Of a DNA stretch of 7,452 bases, positions 1-5,385 are shown one piece after another; position 1 is the first letter of the stretch; each line of letters opens with the position of its first letter. This DNA comes from CBDULX01 sp965368175 (GTDB lineage: Bacteria > Pseudomonadota > Gammaproteobacteria > SZUA-229). The notes under the pieces were generated by a model. That model was given only the letters and a program-made list of their open reading frames with translations, was not told the origin of the DNA and made no database searches. The position numbers and the translations under genes are program-made. The stretch spans positions 1-7,452 of the forward strand of contig CBDULX010000152.1 of the NCBI GenBank assembly GCA_965368175.1, written 5' to 3'.

Positions 1-672
1 AGTGGTTTTGGCTATGATATTGCCCGCCAGTTCGGGATCAATGTGTTGCAAACACGCGCGGCTCTGGTGCCCTTTACACTGGATAAAGCCTGGCTGACAA
101 GGCTGGAAGGGCTTTCCGGTGTATCTTTGCCGGTAGAGGTTAGCTGTGGCGATCATCATATTCACGAGGACCTGCTGTTTACCCATCGAGGCCTGAGTGG
201 TCCGGCCATTTTACAGCTATCCGCCTACTGGAAGCCGGGAGATGAAATCGAGGTCAATTTATATCCAGGAACGGATTTATATTCATTACTGGACCAGTAC
301 AAACAAGCTCACCCCAGAATGCTGTTGAAGAATATGCTGTCGGAAGCTTTGCCTAAACGACTGGCCCAGCGCTGTTGTGAACTGTGGTTTGAAGACCGGC
401 CTATGGCCGAGCTTTCCAGCCAGGGGATGAAGCAAATCTCGGATCAGTTACAGCACTGGCGCCTGAAACCTTCGGGTACGGAAGGTTATAGAACCGCTGA
501 AGTGACAATGGGTGGGGTCGATACAGCTGAGGTTTCTTCCAAAACCTTTGAAGCCAGGCAGGTGACGGGTTTGTATTTTATCGGCGAAGTCCTGGATGTA
601 ACCGGCCAACTGGGTGGCTATAATTTCCAGTGGGCCTGGGCTTCGGGCTGGTCGGCTGGGCAATATGTGTGA
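1..672 (+). CDS. BaiN/RdsA (HI0933/YhiN-like) FAD-dependent oxidoreductase, 3' part only
   Basis: The frame is open from base 1 and ends at TGA 670-672, giving 223 visible residues. The family is usually about 390-400 residues, so the N-terminal FAD-binding GxGxxG part lies upstream of the window. Visible family marks are GFGYDIARQFG at the left edge followed by ALVPFTL, then LLFTHRGLSGPAIL (visible residues 58-71), TAEVTMGGVDTAEV (165-178), and the C-terminal FAD-contacting GEVLDVTGQLGGYN (195-208) followed by a W.SG..AG tail. These are known hallmarks of HI0933-like flavoproteins. The family includes BaiN and RdsA, which reduce enoate-type substrates, but most members have no proven substrate and none can be assigned here. 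The protein should be a soluble cytoplasmic flavoprotein. The next gene (fbp) begins 308 bases downstream, so an operon is not indicated. Family assignment is firm; the reaction is not known. Confidence 0.93.
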   Translation, partial: SGFGYDIARQFGINVLQTRAALVPFTLDKAWLTRLEGLSGVSLPVEVSCGDHHIHEDLLFTHRGLSGPAILQLSAYWKPGDEIEVNLYPGTDLYSLLDQYKQAHPRMLLKNMLSEALPKRLAQRCCELWFEDRPMAELSSQGMKQISDQLQHWRLKPSGTEGYRTAEVTMGGVDTAEVSSKTFEARQVTGLYFIGEVLDVTGQLGGYNFQWAWASGWSAGQYV

Positions 673-980
673 GTCACATGTTCGATACAGTCAGGGCCTG
701 GGTGGTCAGTGATACTTGAACTAAGCAGACGCAAGCAAAAGGGCAACTCTGTTGATCTGATAGATAAGCCTGACCGTTCTGGATAAACATCACACAGCTC
801 CCTGCTGTGTATCGCCTTACTATTGATACACAAAGACAGTATTGGTGATATTCGATGAAATGGGGTTAAATAGAAAATGATAATATGTTAATATTCCGGC
901 CCCATTTTTGAGTATCCAGTCTAAGAATCACCCCCGGGCGGCTTTGCTGGCAAGAATTTAGTATTTTATTAGGAGTCATT
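673..980. other. Intergenic spacer upstream of fbp, with a hairpin and weak promoter candidates
   Basis: I see no gene in these 308 bases. A perfect 7-bp inverted repeat (ACACAGC 792-798, GCTGTGT 804-810, 5-base loop) could form a hairpin. No T-run follows it, so it is not a typical terminator, and no other terminator for the upstream flavoprotein gene is visible. An AT-rich stretch at 865-893 contains GATAAT (879-884), a reasonable -10 for fbp about 100 bases before its start, but there is no good -35 at the right distance. The fbp ribosome binding site AGGAG is at 971-975. Confidence 0.5.
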
Positions 981-1988
981 ATGACTGCAGGTATGAAACT
1001 CAAGCAATTCATGCTCCACGAAAAACGAGCCGGTGCTGATTTGTCCTACGATCTGATCGAGTTGATCCACGAAGTCAGTATCACTTGTAAAGAGATCGCC
1101 GCCACCGTAAGTCGTGGTGAATTATCCGGTGTGCTGGGTGTCGCAGGTTCCGAAAACGTTCAGGGTGAAACTCAGAAAGAGCTGGACATCATCACTAACG
1201 ACATCATGGCTGATCATATGAGTGTGAGTGGTCTGGTTGCAGGCATGGGGTCAGAAGAAGTCGATGATCCTATTATAGTGCCGGCGGCTGAGCGTGGCGA
1301 GTACCTGCTGATGTTCGATCCCCTGGATGGCTCTTCAAACATCGACGTAAACATTTCTGTTGGTACCATTTTCTCTGTACTGAAAGCACCTATGGGTTGT
1401 CGTGCGGAGCCCAGGCTGGAAGATTATTACCAGAAAGGTGTGGAACAGAAAGCCGCCGGTTTTGTGGTCTATGGCCCGGCGACGGTACTGGTGCTGACTA
1501 CAGGCAAGGGTGTGAATATGTTTACCCTGGATAACAGCATCGGTGAATTCGTACTGACCACCGAAGGCTGTAAAATTCCTGAGGACACCACCGAGTACGC
1601 CATTAACATGGCCAACAAACGTTTCTGGGAAGAACCCATGAAACAGTACATCGAAGACTGTAATCAGGGCGAAAATGGCCCCCTGGGTAAACGCTATAAC
1701 ATGCGCTGGGTGGCTTCAATGGTTGCGGAGGTTTATCGTATCCTGGTTCGAGGTGGAATTTTTATGTACCCCTACGACGATCGCGACCCATCCAAGGCCG
1801 GTAAGTTGCGTCTGATGTATGAAGCTAATCCTATGAGTTTCATCATCGAGCAGGCAGGCGGTATGAGCCACACCGGTCATCAACGCATAATGGAAGTTGA
1901 AGCGACCGATCTGCATCAGCGAGTACCGGTTATTCTGGGTTCACGTAATGAAGTGCTGAAAGTGGTTGAATATCACGATAAGGCTTAA
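981..1988 (+). CDS. fbp: Class I fructose-1,6-bisphosphatase
   Basis: The enzyme hydrolyses fructose 1,6-bisphosphate to fructose 6-phosphate and phosphate with Mg2+. It is the committed gluconeogenic step and also a Calvin-cycle step in autotrophs, and it acts in the cytoplasm. The 335 residues match the usual class I length (about 330-340). Visible marks are the N-terminal helical region (residues about 8-50), acidic SEEVDD (91-96), the metal and phosphate site DPLDGSSNID (113-122) followed by VNISVGTIFSV, the substrate-side stretch YNMRWVASMVAEVYRIL (239-255), and the family signature GKLRLMYEANP (274-284) followed by MSFIIEQAGG. No catalytic motif is missing. ATG 981 is chosen because AGGAG (971-975) sits 5 bases before it. 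The next in-frame ATG (residue 5) has no better site. A strong terminator follows 22 bases after the stop, so the gene appears monocistronic. Nearby genes give no clue to whether it serves carbon fixation. Confidence 0.97.
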   Translation: MTAGMKLKQFMLHEKRAGADLSYDLIELIHEVSITCKEIAATVSRGELSGVLGVAGSENVQGETQKELDIITNDIMADHMSVSGLVAGMGSEEVDDPIIVPAAERGEYLLMFDPLDGSSNIDVNISVGTIFSVLKAPMGCRAEPRLEDYYQKGVEQKAAGFVVYGPATVLVLTTGKGVNMFTLDNSIGEFVLTTEGCKIPEDTTEYAINMANKRFWEEPMKQYIEDCNQGENGPLGKRYNMRWVASMVAEVYRILVRGGIFMYPYDDRDPSKAGKLRLMYEANPMSFIIEQAGGMSHTGHQRIMEVEATDLHQRVPVILGSRNEVLKVVEYHDKA

Positions 1989-2010
1989 TTGGATAGTAAA
2001 TACTGATTGA

Positions 2011-2040
2011 AAAAAGCCGGGTTTTATACCCGGCTTTTTT
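2011..2040 (+). terminator. Rho-independent terminator of fbp
   Basis: AAAAAGCCGGGT (2011-2022) pairs perfectly with ACCCGGCTTTTT (2028-2039) around a 5-base TTTAT loop, with a 7-bp GC-rich core (GCCGGGT/ACCCGGC) and a six-T run at 2035-2040. It lies 22 bases after the fbp stop codon. The A-run on the other side means it could also act on the minus strand, where it would stop read-through from the convergent Sel1-repeat gene. Confidence 0.93.
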
Positions 2041-2074
2041 ATGCCTAAGGTAGCTATTCTTATTATTTAAAATC

Positions 2075-2145
2075 TGCCACAGAGTCACAGAGTTCACTGA
2101 GAAATATATTATTAAACACTCTGTTTTCTCTGTGACTTTATGGCA
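2075..2145. repeat. Long imperfect palindrome of intergenic-repeat type (CCACAGAG...CTCTGTG...TGGCA)
   Basis: The left arm at 2075-2101 and right arm at 2119-2145 are inverted copies matching at 21 of 27 positions, including an unbroken 10-base core (AGTCACAGAG/CTCTGTGACT), around a 17-base AT-rich centre. The ends are TGCCA and TGGCA. Within the left arm the unit CACAGAG/CACTGAG recurs about every 8-9 bases. Motifs of the form TGCCACAGAG..CACAGAG are, from general knowledge, a frequent intergenic palindrome in several proteobacteria. I infer a dispersed non-coding repeat or remnant of a small non-autonomous element. It sits between the 3' ends of two convergent genes, where it may also help terminate transcription. 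No transposase or clear target-site duplication is visible. Confidence 0.65.
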
Positions 2146-2246
2146 AAGCTTTTATTTTAAAAAATGCTAAGTTTAGAAAGTGTTGAAATATCAGCCTGGT
2201 ATTGAATTGTCAGGTTTGAGCCATTATGAGTTTGTACATACTGGTT

Positions 2247-3089
2247 TCAGGTCTTGTCAGCAAACTTTTTTATATATTCCTTTGCTAATGCTTCGGCCTC
2301 GCCTTTCTGTTTTTCATTTAACTGACTGTAGGTAAAGGACTGGTTCTTGATGGCATTTTCAATTTTGTTTTGTGCGGCAACGCTAAACCAGACATAGGCG
2401 ATGACCTTGTCCTGCTTGATGCCTTTGCCCTGGAAATAAAGTCTTCCCAGATTGGCCTGGGCATCGGCGGCACCAGACCGAGCTGCCTTGTCATACCAGT
2501 AAAATGCTTCCTTTTCATCGGCGGGTATGCCATCACCATGCTCATGCATGTAGCCCAGGTTGTATTGTGCCGATACATAGTTGTTTTTTGCCGCCAGGTA
2601 ATACCAGCGTAACGCAATATTGTGATCCTGCCTTATGCCCAGCCCTTGTGAATACATTACGGCGATATTGTACTGGGCTTTTGCATTGCCATTACTGGCG
2701 GCCTTTGAGTACCATTCAACGGCTTTTAGATAATTCTGTTTTACACCCTGTCCTCTGGCATAAAAATCACCGAGTCTGGACTGGGCATCACCGTCATTTT
2801 GTTCAGCGGGTTTGAGAAACCACCGATAGGCCTGGGCATAGTCCTGCTCTACACCCTGTCCCTTACTGTACATAATACCCAGGTTGTACTGCACCTGAAG
2901 ATCGCCCTGTTTAGCCAGCGGTAGCCAGTGTTTCATGGCTTCCAGATAATGTCCCTGTTTGTAGGCTTTGAGCCCATCTTCCCTGGGACCGGCAGCCAGT
3001 AGTTGTGACGTGAACAGCAGAGCTATGAAGGACAGGGCGGATATTTGACGGCGTACGAATGACATAGGTTTTGATTTTGTTGCAGGCAT
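2247..3089 (-). CDS. Sel1-repeat (SLR/TPR-like) protein with signal peptide
   Basis: The 280-residue protein has an N-terminal signal peptide: RRQ (13-15), hydrophobic ISALSFIALLFTSQLL (16-31), and a probable cleavage after LAA (33). After a partial first helix pair (about 36-62), five 36-residue Sel1-like repeats run from about 63 to 242, each with the pattern AQYNLGxMYxxGxGVxQDYxxAxxWYxKAA. A charged, lysine-rich tail follows (243-280). Sel1 repeats form alpha-solenoids that act as protein-protein scaffolds, often in envelope or signalling complexes; the partner is unknown here. The product is probably periplasmic. ATG 3089 gives the longest frame. ATG 3065 (residue 9) would give a more compact signal peptide beginning MSFVRRQ. 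Neither has a clear Shine-Dalgarno site, so the start is uncertain. The gene converges on fbp and stands alone on its strand. Confidence 0.9.
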   Translation of the reverse strand: MPATKSKPMSFVRRQISALSFIALLFTSQLLAAGPREDGLKAYKQGHYLEAMKHWLPLAKQGDLQVQYNLGIMYSKGQGVEQDYAQAYRWFLKPAEQNDGDAQSRLGDFYARGQGVKQNYLKAVEWYSKAASNGNAKAQYNIAVMYSQGLGIRQDHNIALRWYYLAAKNNYVSAQYNLGYMHEHGDGIPADEKEAFYWYDKAARSGAADAQANLGRLYFQGKGIKQDKVIAYVWFSVAAQNKIENAIKNQSFTYSQLNEKQKGEAEALAKEYIKKFADKT

Positions 3090-3159
3090 TAATGTAGTTT
3101 AGTCGTTGTTGAATGAAATGTGGCCGCTTTTGCTGCAGAAGTTTAAAATGATAGCCTTA

Positions 3160-3243
3160 AGTTGTAAGTTTGAAGTGACCCCGAAAAAATCGGGCTATGC
3201 CTGGCTTTTTTGGCTTGTAACTTGTAACTTAAAACTTACAACT
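3160..3243. repeat. Nested inverted repeat with terminator-like core
   Basis: The outer arms 3160-3179 and 3224-3243 match as inverted copies at 18 of 20 positions, with a perfect 12-base outer part (AGTTGTAAGTTT/AAACTTACAACT). The right arm also carries a short direct repeat, TTGTAACTTGTAACTT (3215-3230). The centre has two mutually exclusive small stems: CCCGA/TCGGG (3180-3194), and CGGGC-TAT-GCCTG (3191-3203) flanked by A and T runs. The layout resembles a dispersed intergenic repeat unit, or a remnant of a small mobile element, that carries its own terminator. It lies upstream of the Sel1-repeat gene, between it and the unrecognised frame at 3275-3544. What is seen is the symmetry; the element identity is inferred. 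Confidence 0.55.
3184..3211 (-). terminator. Possible bidirectional intrinsic terminator within the nested repeat
   Basis: Read on the minus strand, an A-run and GCCAGGC are followed by ATA, GCCCGA and a run of six Ts (3189-3184). The stem is CAGGC/GCCCG with one G-U pair and can extend through the A/T runs with one mismatch. It lies about 64 bases past the stop of the minus-strand frame at 3275-3544 and before the Sel1-repeat gene, so it could separate the two. The plus-strand T-run at 3206-3211 makes it potentially bidirectional. The stem is short, hence moderate confidence. Confidence 0.4.
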
Positions 3244-3274
3244 ATTTTTTAATAACCACCCGTCTCCACCTAAA

Positions 3275-3544
3275 TTAACATGCCGCCAGGTAATCACCGA
3301 GCCTTGTCTCATGGCTTCTATGCTGATCTCTGTCTTTGGTTTTTGATATCAGGTCTGAGAGGTACAGGTAGTTCCATAAGGCATCTGAGTTTTGCAATAG
3401 CACATGGCAGGAGGTGTGCGTTTTCTGTTCTTGCATAGTGCCTTTCTGTACGGCCTGATCATTATCAATGAAAACACCACTAGAAAATTTACTGGTTAAT
3501 TTAACACTGCTCAGCTGTTTATGAATCTGCTGTCGTAAAATCAA
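3275..3544 (-). CDS. Unrecognised small ORF, possibly a decayed or non-canonically started gene
   Basis: I do not recognise this product. From TTG 3544 it is 89 residues, ending in LGDYLAAC and TAA. It is hydrophilic, rich in K, Q, S and H, with no membrane segment or signal peptide; the only ATG (MQEQKT) is well inside. The frame continues ten codons upstream to ACG 3574, and the bases before that look like a translation start: AAAGGA (3588-3583), 8 bases, then ACG AAA TTT TTC. With ATG in place of ACG the protein would begin MKFFLTYCDN and have 99 residues. Codon choice (GAT, CTG, CAG, AAA, GGC) resembles that of the neighbours, and nothing is encoded on the opposite strand. A terminator-like hairpin follows. 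It may be a real gene started unusually, a gene that has lost its start, or a chance frame. TTG 3544 has no visible ribosome binding site. Confidence 0.35.
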   Translation of the reverse strand: MILRQQIHKQLSSVKLTSKFSSGVFIDNDQAVQKGTMQEQKTHTSCHVLLQNSDALWNYLYLSDLISKTKDRDQHRSHETRLGDYLAAC

Positions 3545-3655
3545 ATTATCACAGTAGGTTAAGAAAAATTTCGTCTTAGTAATCCTTTAGAATTCTTTCA
3601 GGATTTTATATAGAGTGTTGGTCTGTGAATTTTATCCGTTTATTGAGCTGACAGC

Positions 3656-3684
3656 TAAACAAGCATGAGCTCGGGCTTTATAAT
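3656..3684 (+). promoter_or_regulatory. Sigma70-type promoter candidate for the small ORF and DUF1566 gene
   Basis: A perfect TATAAT -10 (3679-3684) lies 17 bases after TAAACA (3656-3661, 4 of 6 matches to TTGACA). Transcription would begin near 3691, about 90 bases before the small ORF and about 205 bases before the DUF1566 start. The 7-base direct repeat GCTCGGG occurs at 3669-3675, overlapping the spacer, and again at 3699-3705, exactly 30 bases on. This arrangement could be an operator pair; no regulator can be named. Confidence 0.45.
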
Positions 3685-3778
3685 GTTATCTTGAACGTGC
3701 TCGGGAGTGTTCGGACTTCAGTAACAGAGTCGATAAATATCAGTTTGTGAAATGCGCTACCAGGCCAGGTCAGGAACG

Positions 3779-3886
3779 ATGAGCGATAACAGCATAAATA
3801 AAAATATGGCTTACCCAAAACCACAACAGGCCCAGCTCCAGCGAGTAATAATGCCTTTTCATGGGACTTACAGACAGCAAAGCTGA
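3779..3886 (+). CDS. Small upstream ORF (35 residues), possible leader peptide
   Basis: ATG 3779 opens a 35-residue frame beginning MSDNSINKNMAYPKPQQ and ending TYRQQS, with stop TGA at 3884-3886. AGGA (3772-3775) precedes the ATG, but only 3 bases away, closer than ideal. The peptide is polar, glutamine-rich and proline-containing, with no membrane segment, and I do not recognise it. Its stop codon overlaps the GAGGA ribosome binding site (3885-3889) of the DUF1566 gene and ends 11 bases before that gene's chosen start. A ribosome terminating here would therefore sit on the next start region, which fits translational coupling or a leader peptide. It lies inside the leader expected from the promoter at 3656-3684. 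It could equally be a chance frame. Confidence 0.35.
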   Translation: MSDNSINKNMAYPKPQQAQLQRVIMPFHGTYRQQS

Positions 3887-3889
3887 GGA
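3885..3889 (+). promoter_or_regulatory. Ribosome binding site GAGGA that decides the DUF1566 start
   Basis: GAGGA directly abuts the first in-frame ATG (3889), so it cannot serve that codon. It is 8 bases before the second ATG (3898), a normal distance. This favours 3898 as the start, giving 339 rather than 342 residues. The site overlaps the stop codon of the small ORF at 3779-3886. Confidence 0.6.
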
Positions 3890-3897
3890 TGAATAAC

Positions 3898-4917
3898 ATG
3901 ATAAGCAGTACTCAGCGTGTTTTACAGACGGGGCAGCGTACCTGTCACGATAGTAACGGGCAACTTATTGACTGTAGTGGATCAGGCCAGGATGCAGAAT
4001 TCTGTTCTGGTCAGCCGTGGCCGGAGGTGCGTTTCGAAGTTCAGGGCGAACTTATTCTGGACAGGCTTACCGGCCTGGCCTGGCCACAAAACGCAAATCT
4101 AGCAGAGTTTCCGCTTAACTGGCGTGAAGCTCTTGACTATATAAAAACAATCAACGTTGCAGCAATGTTCGGATACAACGACTGGCGTTTACCCAATCGG
4201 CGCGAACTGCGCAGTCTGATCAGCCATCAAACACGCCGCCCCGCCTTAGCTGAGGGCTACCCTTTTAGTCATGTTTTTGCTAACTGGTACTGGAGTTCTA
4301 CAACCGCAGCGGCCTATCCTGACCACGCCTGGTATGTCAATCTGGATGGCGGTCGCATGTTCTATGGTGGCAAAGATCAGGCCTATATGGTCTGGCCGGT
4401 ACGCGGTTCAGGCTTTGGCGTTCTTCCCCATACCGGTCAGGAACGCTGTTATTCGCAATCCGGCCAGCTGGTAGAATGCCGTAATACGGGACAGGATGGT
4501 GAGTACCGCCATGGCCAGCCGTGGCCACAGCCGCGTTTCGAAGTCCAGGCTGGAGCTGTTGTCATCGACCGACTCACAAACTTGTTCTGGCAGCACACGG
4601 CAGACCTTGCTGACGGCCCGGTGAGCTGGGCAGAGGCGCTGGCAGCAGTCACCGAACTTAATGCAGGAAACGCATCGCATATCTGGCGCCTGCCCAATAT
4701 CAACGAACTGGAATCCCTGGTGGACTGTGCCAGCTATAAACCGGCACTCCCCGCTCATCACCCGTTTACTGCTGTGCAGGAAATCTACTGGTCCGCCACC
4801 ACCAGTCTCTATGAACCTGACTGGGCATGGGCGCTATATCTGGACAAAGGGGCGGTCGGGGTCGGACAGAAAGGCTTCGCACGCTTTCATGCATGGGCCG
4901 TTACGAATGCAGTCTGA
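3898..4917 (+). CDS. Tandem DUF1566 (Lcl C-terminal-like) domain protein
   Basis: The 339-residue protein consists of two homologous units, residues about 10-177 and 178-339. Each starts with a linker of pattern TGQ..C...GQL..C..(S/T)GQD.E...GQPWP..RFEVQ, then a DUF1566 domain: DRLTGLAW then WRLPN (96-100), YWSST (131-135) and AWYVNLDGG (144-152) in unit 1; DRLTNLFW, WRLPN (263-267), YWSAT (297-301) and AWALYLDKG (310-318) in unit 2. DUF1566 has a C-type-lectin-related fold and is common in secreted or surface proteins, including the Legionella collagen-like protein Lcl and some diversity-generating retroelement targets. The precise role is unknown. Unusually, I see no signal peptide or membrane helix. 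Cysteines are in the linkers (C16, C26, C36, C184, C194) and at C277. The start is set by GAGGA 3885-3889; ATG 3889 is the alternative. A promoter and small ORF lie upstream. No clear terminator follows. Confidence 0.88.
   Translation: MISSTQRVLQTGQRTCHDSNGQLIDCSGSGQDAEFCSGQPWPEVRFEVQGELILDRLTGLAWPQNANLAEFPLNWREALDYIKTINVAAMFGYNDWRLPNRRELRSLISHQTRRPALAEGYPFSHVFANWYWSSTTAAAYPDHAWYVNLDGGRMFYGGKDQAYMVWPVRGSGFGVLPHTGQERCYSQSGQLVECRNTGQDGEYRHGQPWPQPRFEVQAGAVVIDRLTNLFWQHTADLADGPVSWAEALAAVTELNAGNASHIWRLPNINELESLVDCASYKPALPAHHPFTAVQEIYWSATTSLYEPDWAWALYLDKGAVGVGQKGFARFHAWAVTNAV
4009..4549 (+). repeat. Direct DNA repeat inside the DUF1566 gene (4009-4045 and 4513-4549)
   Basis: The two 37-base copies agree at 31 positions and encode GQPWP..RFEVQ in both protein units. 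They are 504 bases (168 codons) apart, exactly one unit length, so the gene arose by an in-frame internal duplication. The linker is better conserved at the DNA level than the domains around it. Recombination between the copies would delete or add a whole unit in frame. Confidence 0.75.
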
Positions 4918-5385
4918 AAGCCGCGGCACCACCACAGGAAAAATTTTGATCTGATGTATATCAATGGCATTTATCTTGAACATTTCGATAAGTAAGCCTG
5001 AGATTTTTATTTTATATGGCAACCGATGATTCTCATCCTGAAACAAAATAACTGCATCCGCCGCACAGCCAGCCAGTGCTCAAGCAAATCCAGTTTCTTG
5101 CTGCCTTGTTTATGTTGAAAAGGCCAGGTTGCAGCAGGTAACTGCGCCTGAATTAACCATCGATGGAAATTTTTCAATGCAATACTTCGAGCAATGCGCA
5201 CAATAAATAAACACGCCTGAGGCGAAGCTCCCGGTTTCGGTTACAAAGCAGCAAGCTGCTAGTATTTAGGAGCGGTTATTGCCCAGGTAGTTACGCTATC
5301 ATCTGATAGTGACTGAAAAAGTGGTTTAAACAAAAGCTAACGCCCGAGGTATGTCTGGTAAAGCTGTAAATCGAGGATTATAGCA
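4918..5385. other. Spacer between DUF1566 and PLD-VTT genes, with three short dyads
   Basis: I find no convincing gene in these 468 bases. The left half (to about 5210) has no clear terminator for the DUF1566 gene. The right half holds three unrelated near-perfect dyads: CGCCT-G-AGGCG (5214-5224), AGCAGC-AA-GCTGCT (5247-5260) and CTATCA-TC-TGATAG (5296-5309). They precede the PLD-VTT gene and could be protein-binding sites, though their loops are too short for stable hairpins. Promoter matches are weak: TAGTAT (5260-5265) and GATAGT (5305-5310) are possible -10 boxes without good -35 partners. The downstream ribosome binding site GAGG is at 5373-5376. Confidence 0.5.

Noticed and set aside
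668..678. TGTGA-G-TCACA resembling a CRP site
   Set aside because: The half-sites are separated by one base rather than six, and it overlaps the flavoprotein stop codon, so it does not fit CRP.
2318..2815. Open frames on both strands across the Sel1-repeat gene
   Set aside because: They are shadows in other frames of a clear repeat protein, lack domain patterns and follow the 36-codon periodicity of the real gene.
3691..3897. Riboswitch in the DUF1566 leader
   Set aside because: I looked for known conserved cores such as the c-di-GMP (GEMM) type and saw none; the leader has only weak local pairing.
3678..3899. 73-residue minus-strand frame opposite the small ORF and promoter
   Set aside because: No start signal or recognisable motif, and it crosses the promoter, leader and start region of the plus-strand DUF1566 gene.
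4920..4927. GCCGCGGC palindrome just after the DUF1566 stop codon
   Set aside because: It is an 8-base palindrome without a loop or T-run, so it is not a terminator, and such short palindromes are expected by chance.
5007..5201. 64-residue minus-strand frame (GTG start) in the spacer before the PLD-VTT gene
   Set aside because: No ribosome binding site before the GTG, no recognisable motif, no terminator or partner gene. Codon use is not implausible, so a decayed gene remnant cannot be excluded, but the support is too thin to annotate.
3898..5385. Possible diversity-generating retroelement target (DUF1566 can carry variable repeats)
   Set aside because: No reverse transcriptase, no accessory gene and no near-copy of the 3' end of the DUF1566 gene (a template repeat) is visible in the window.
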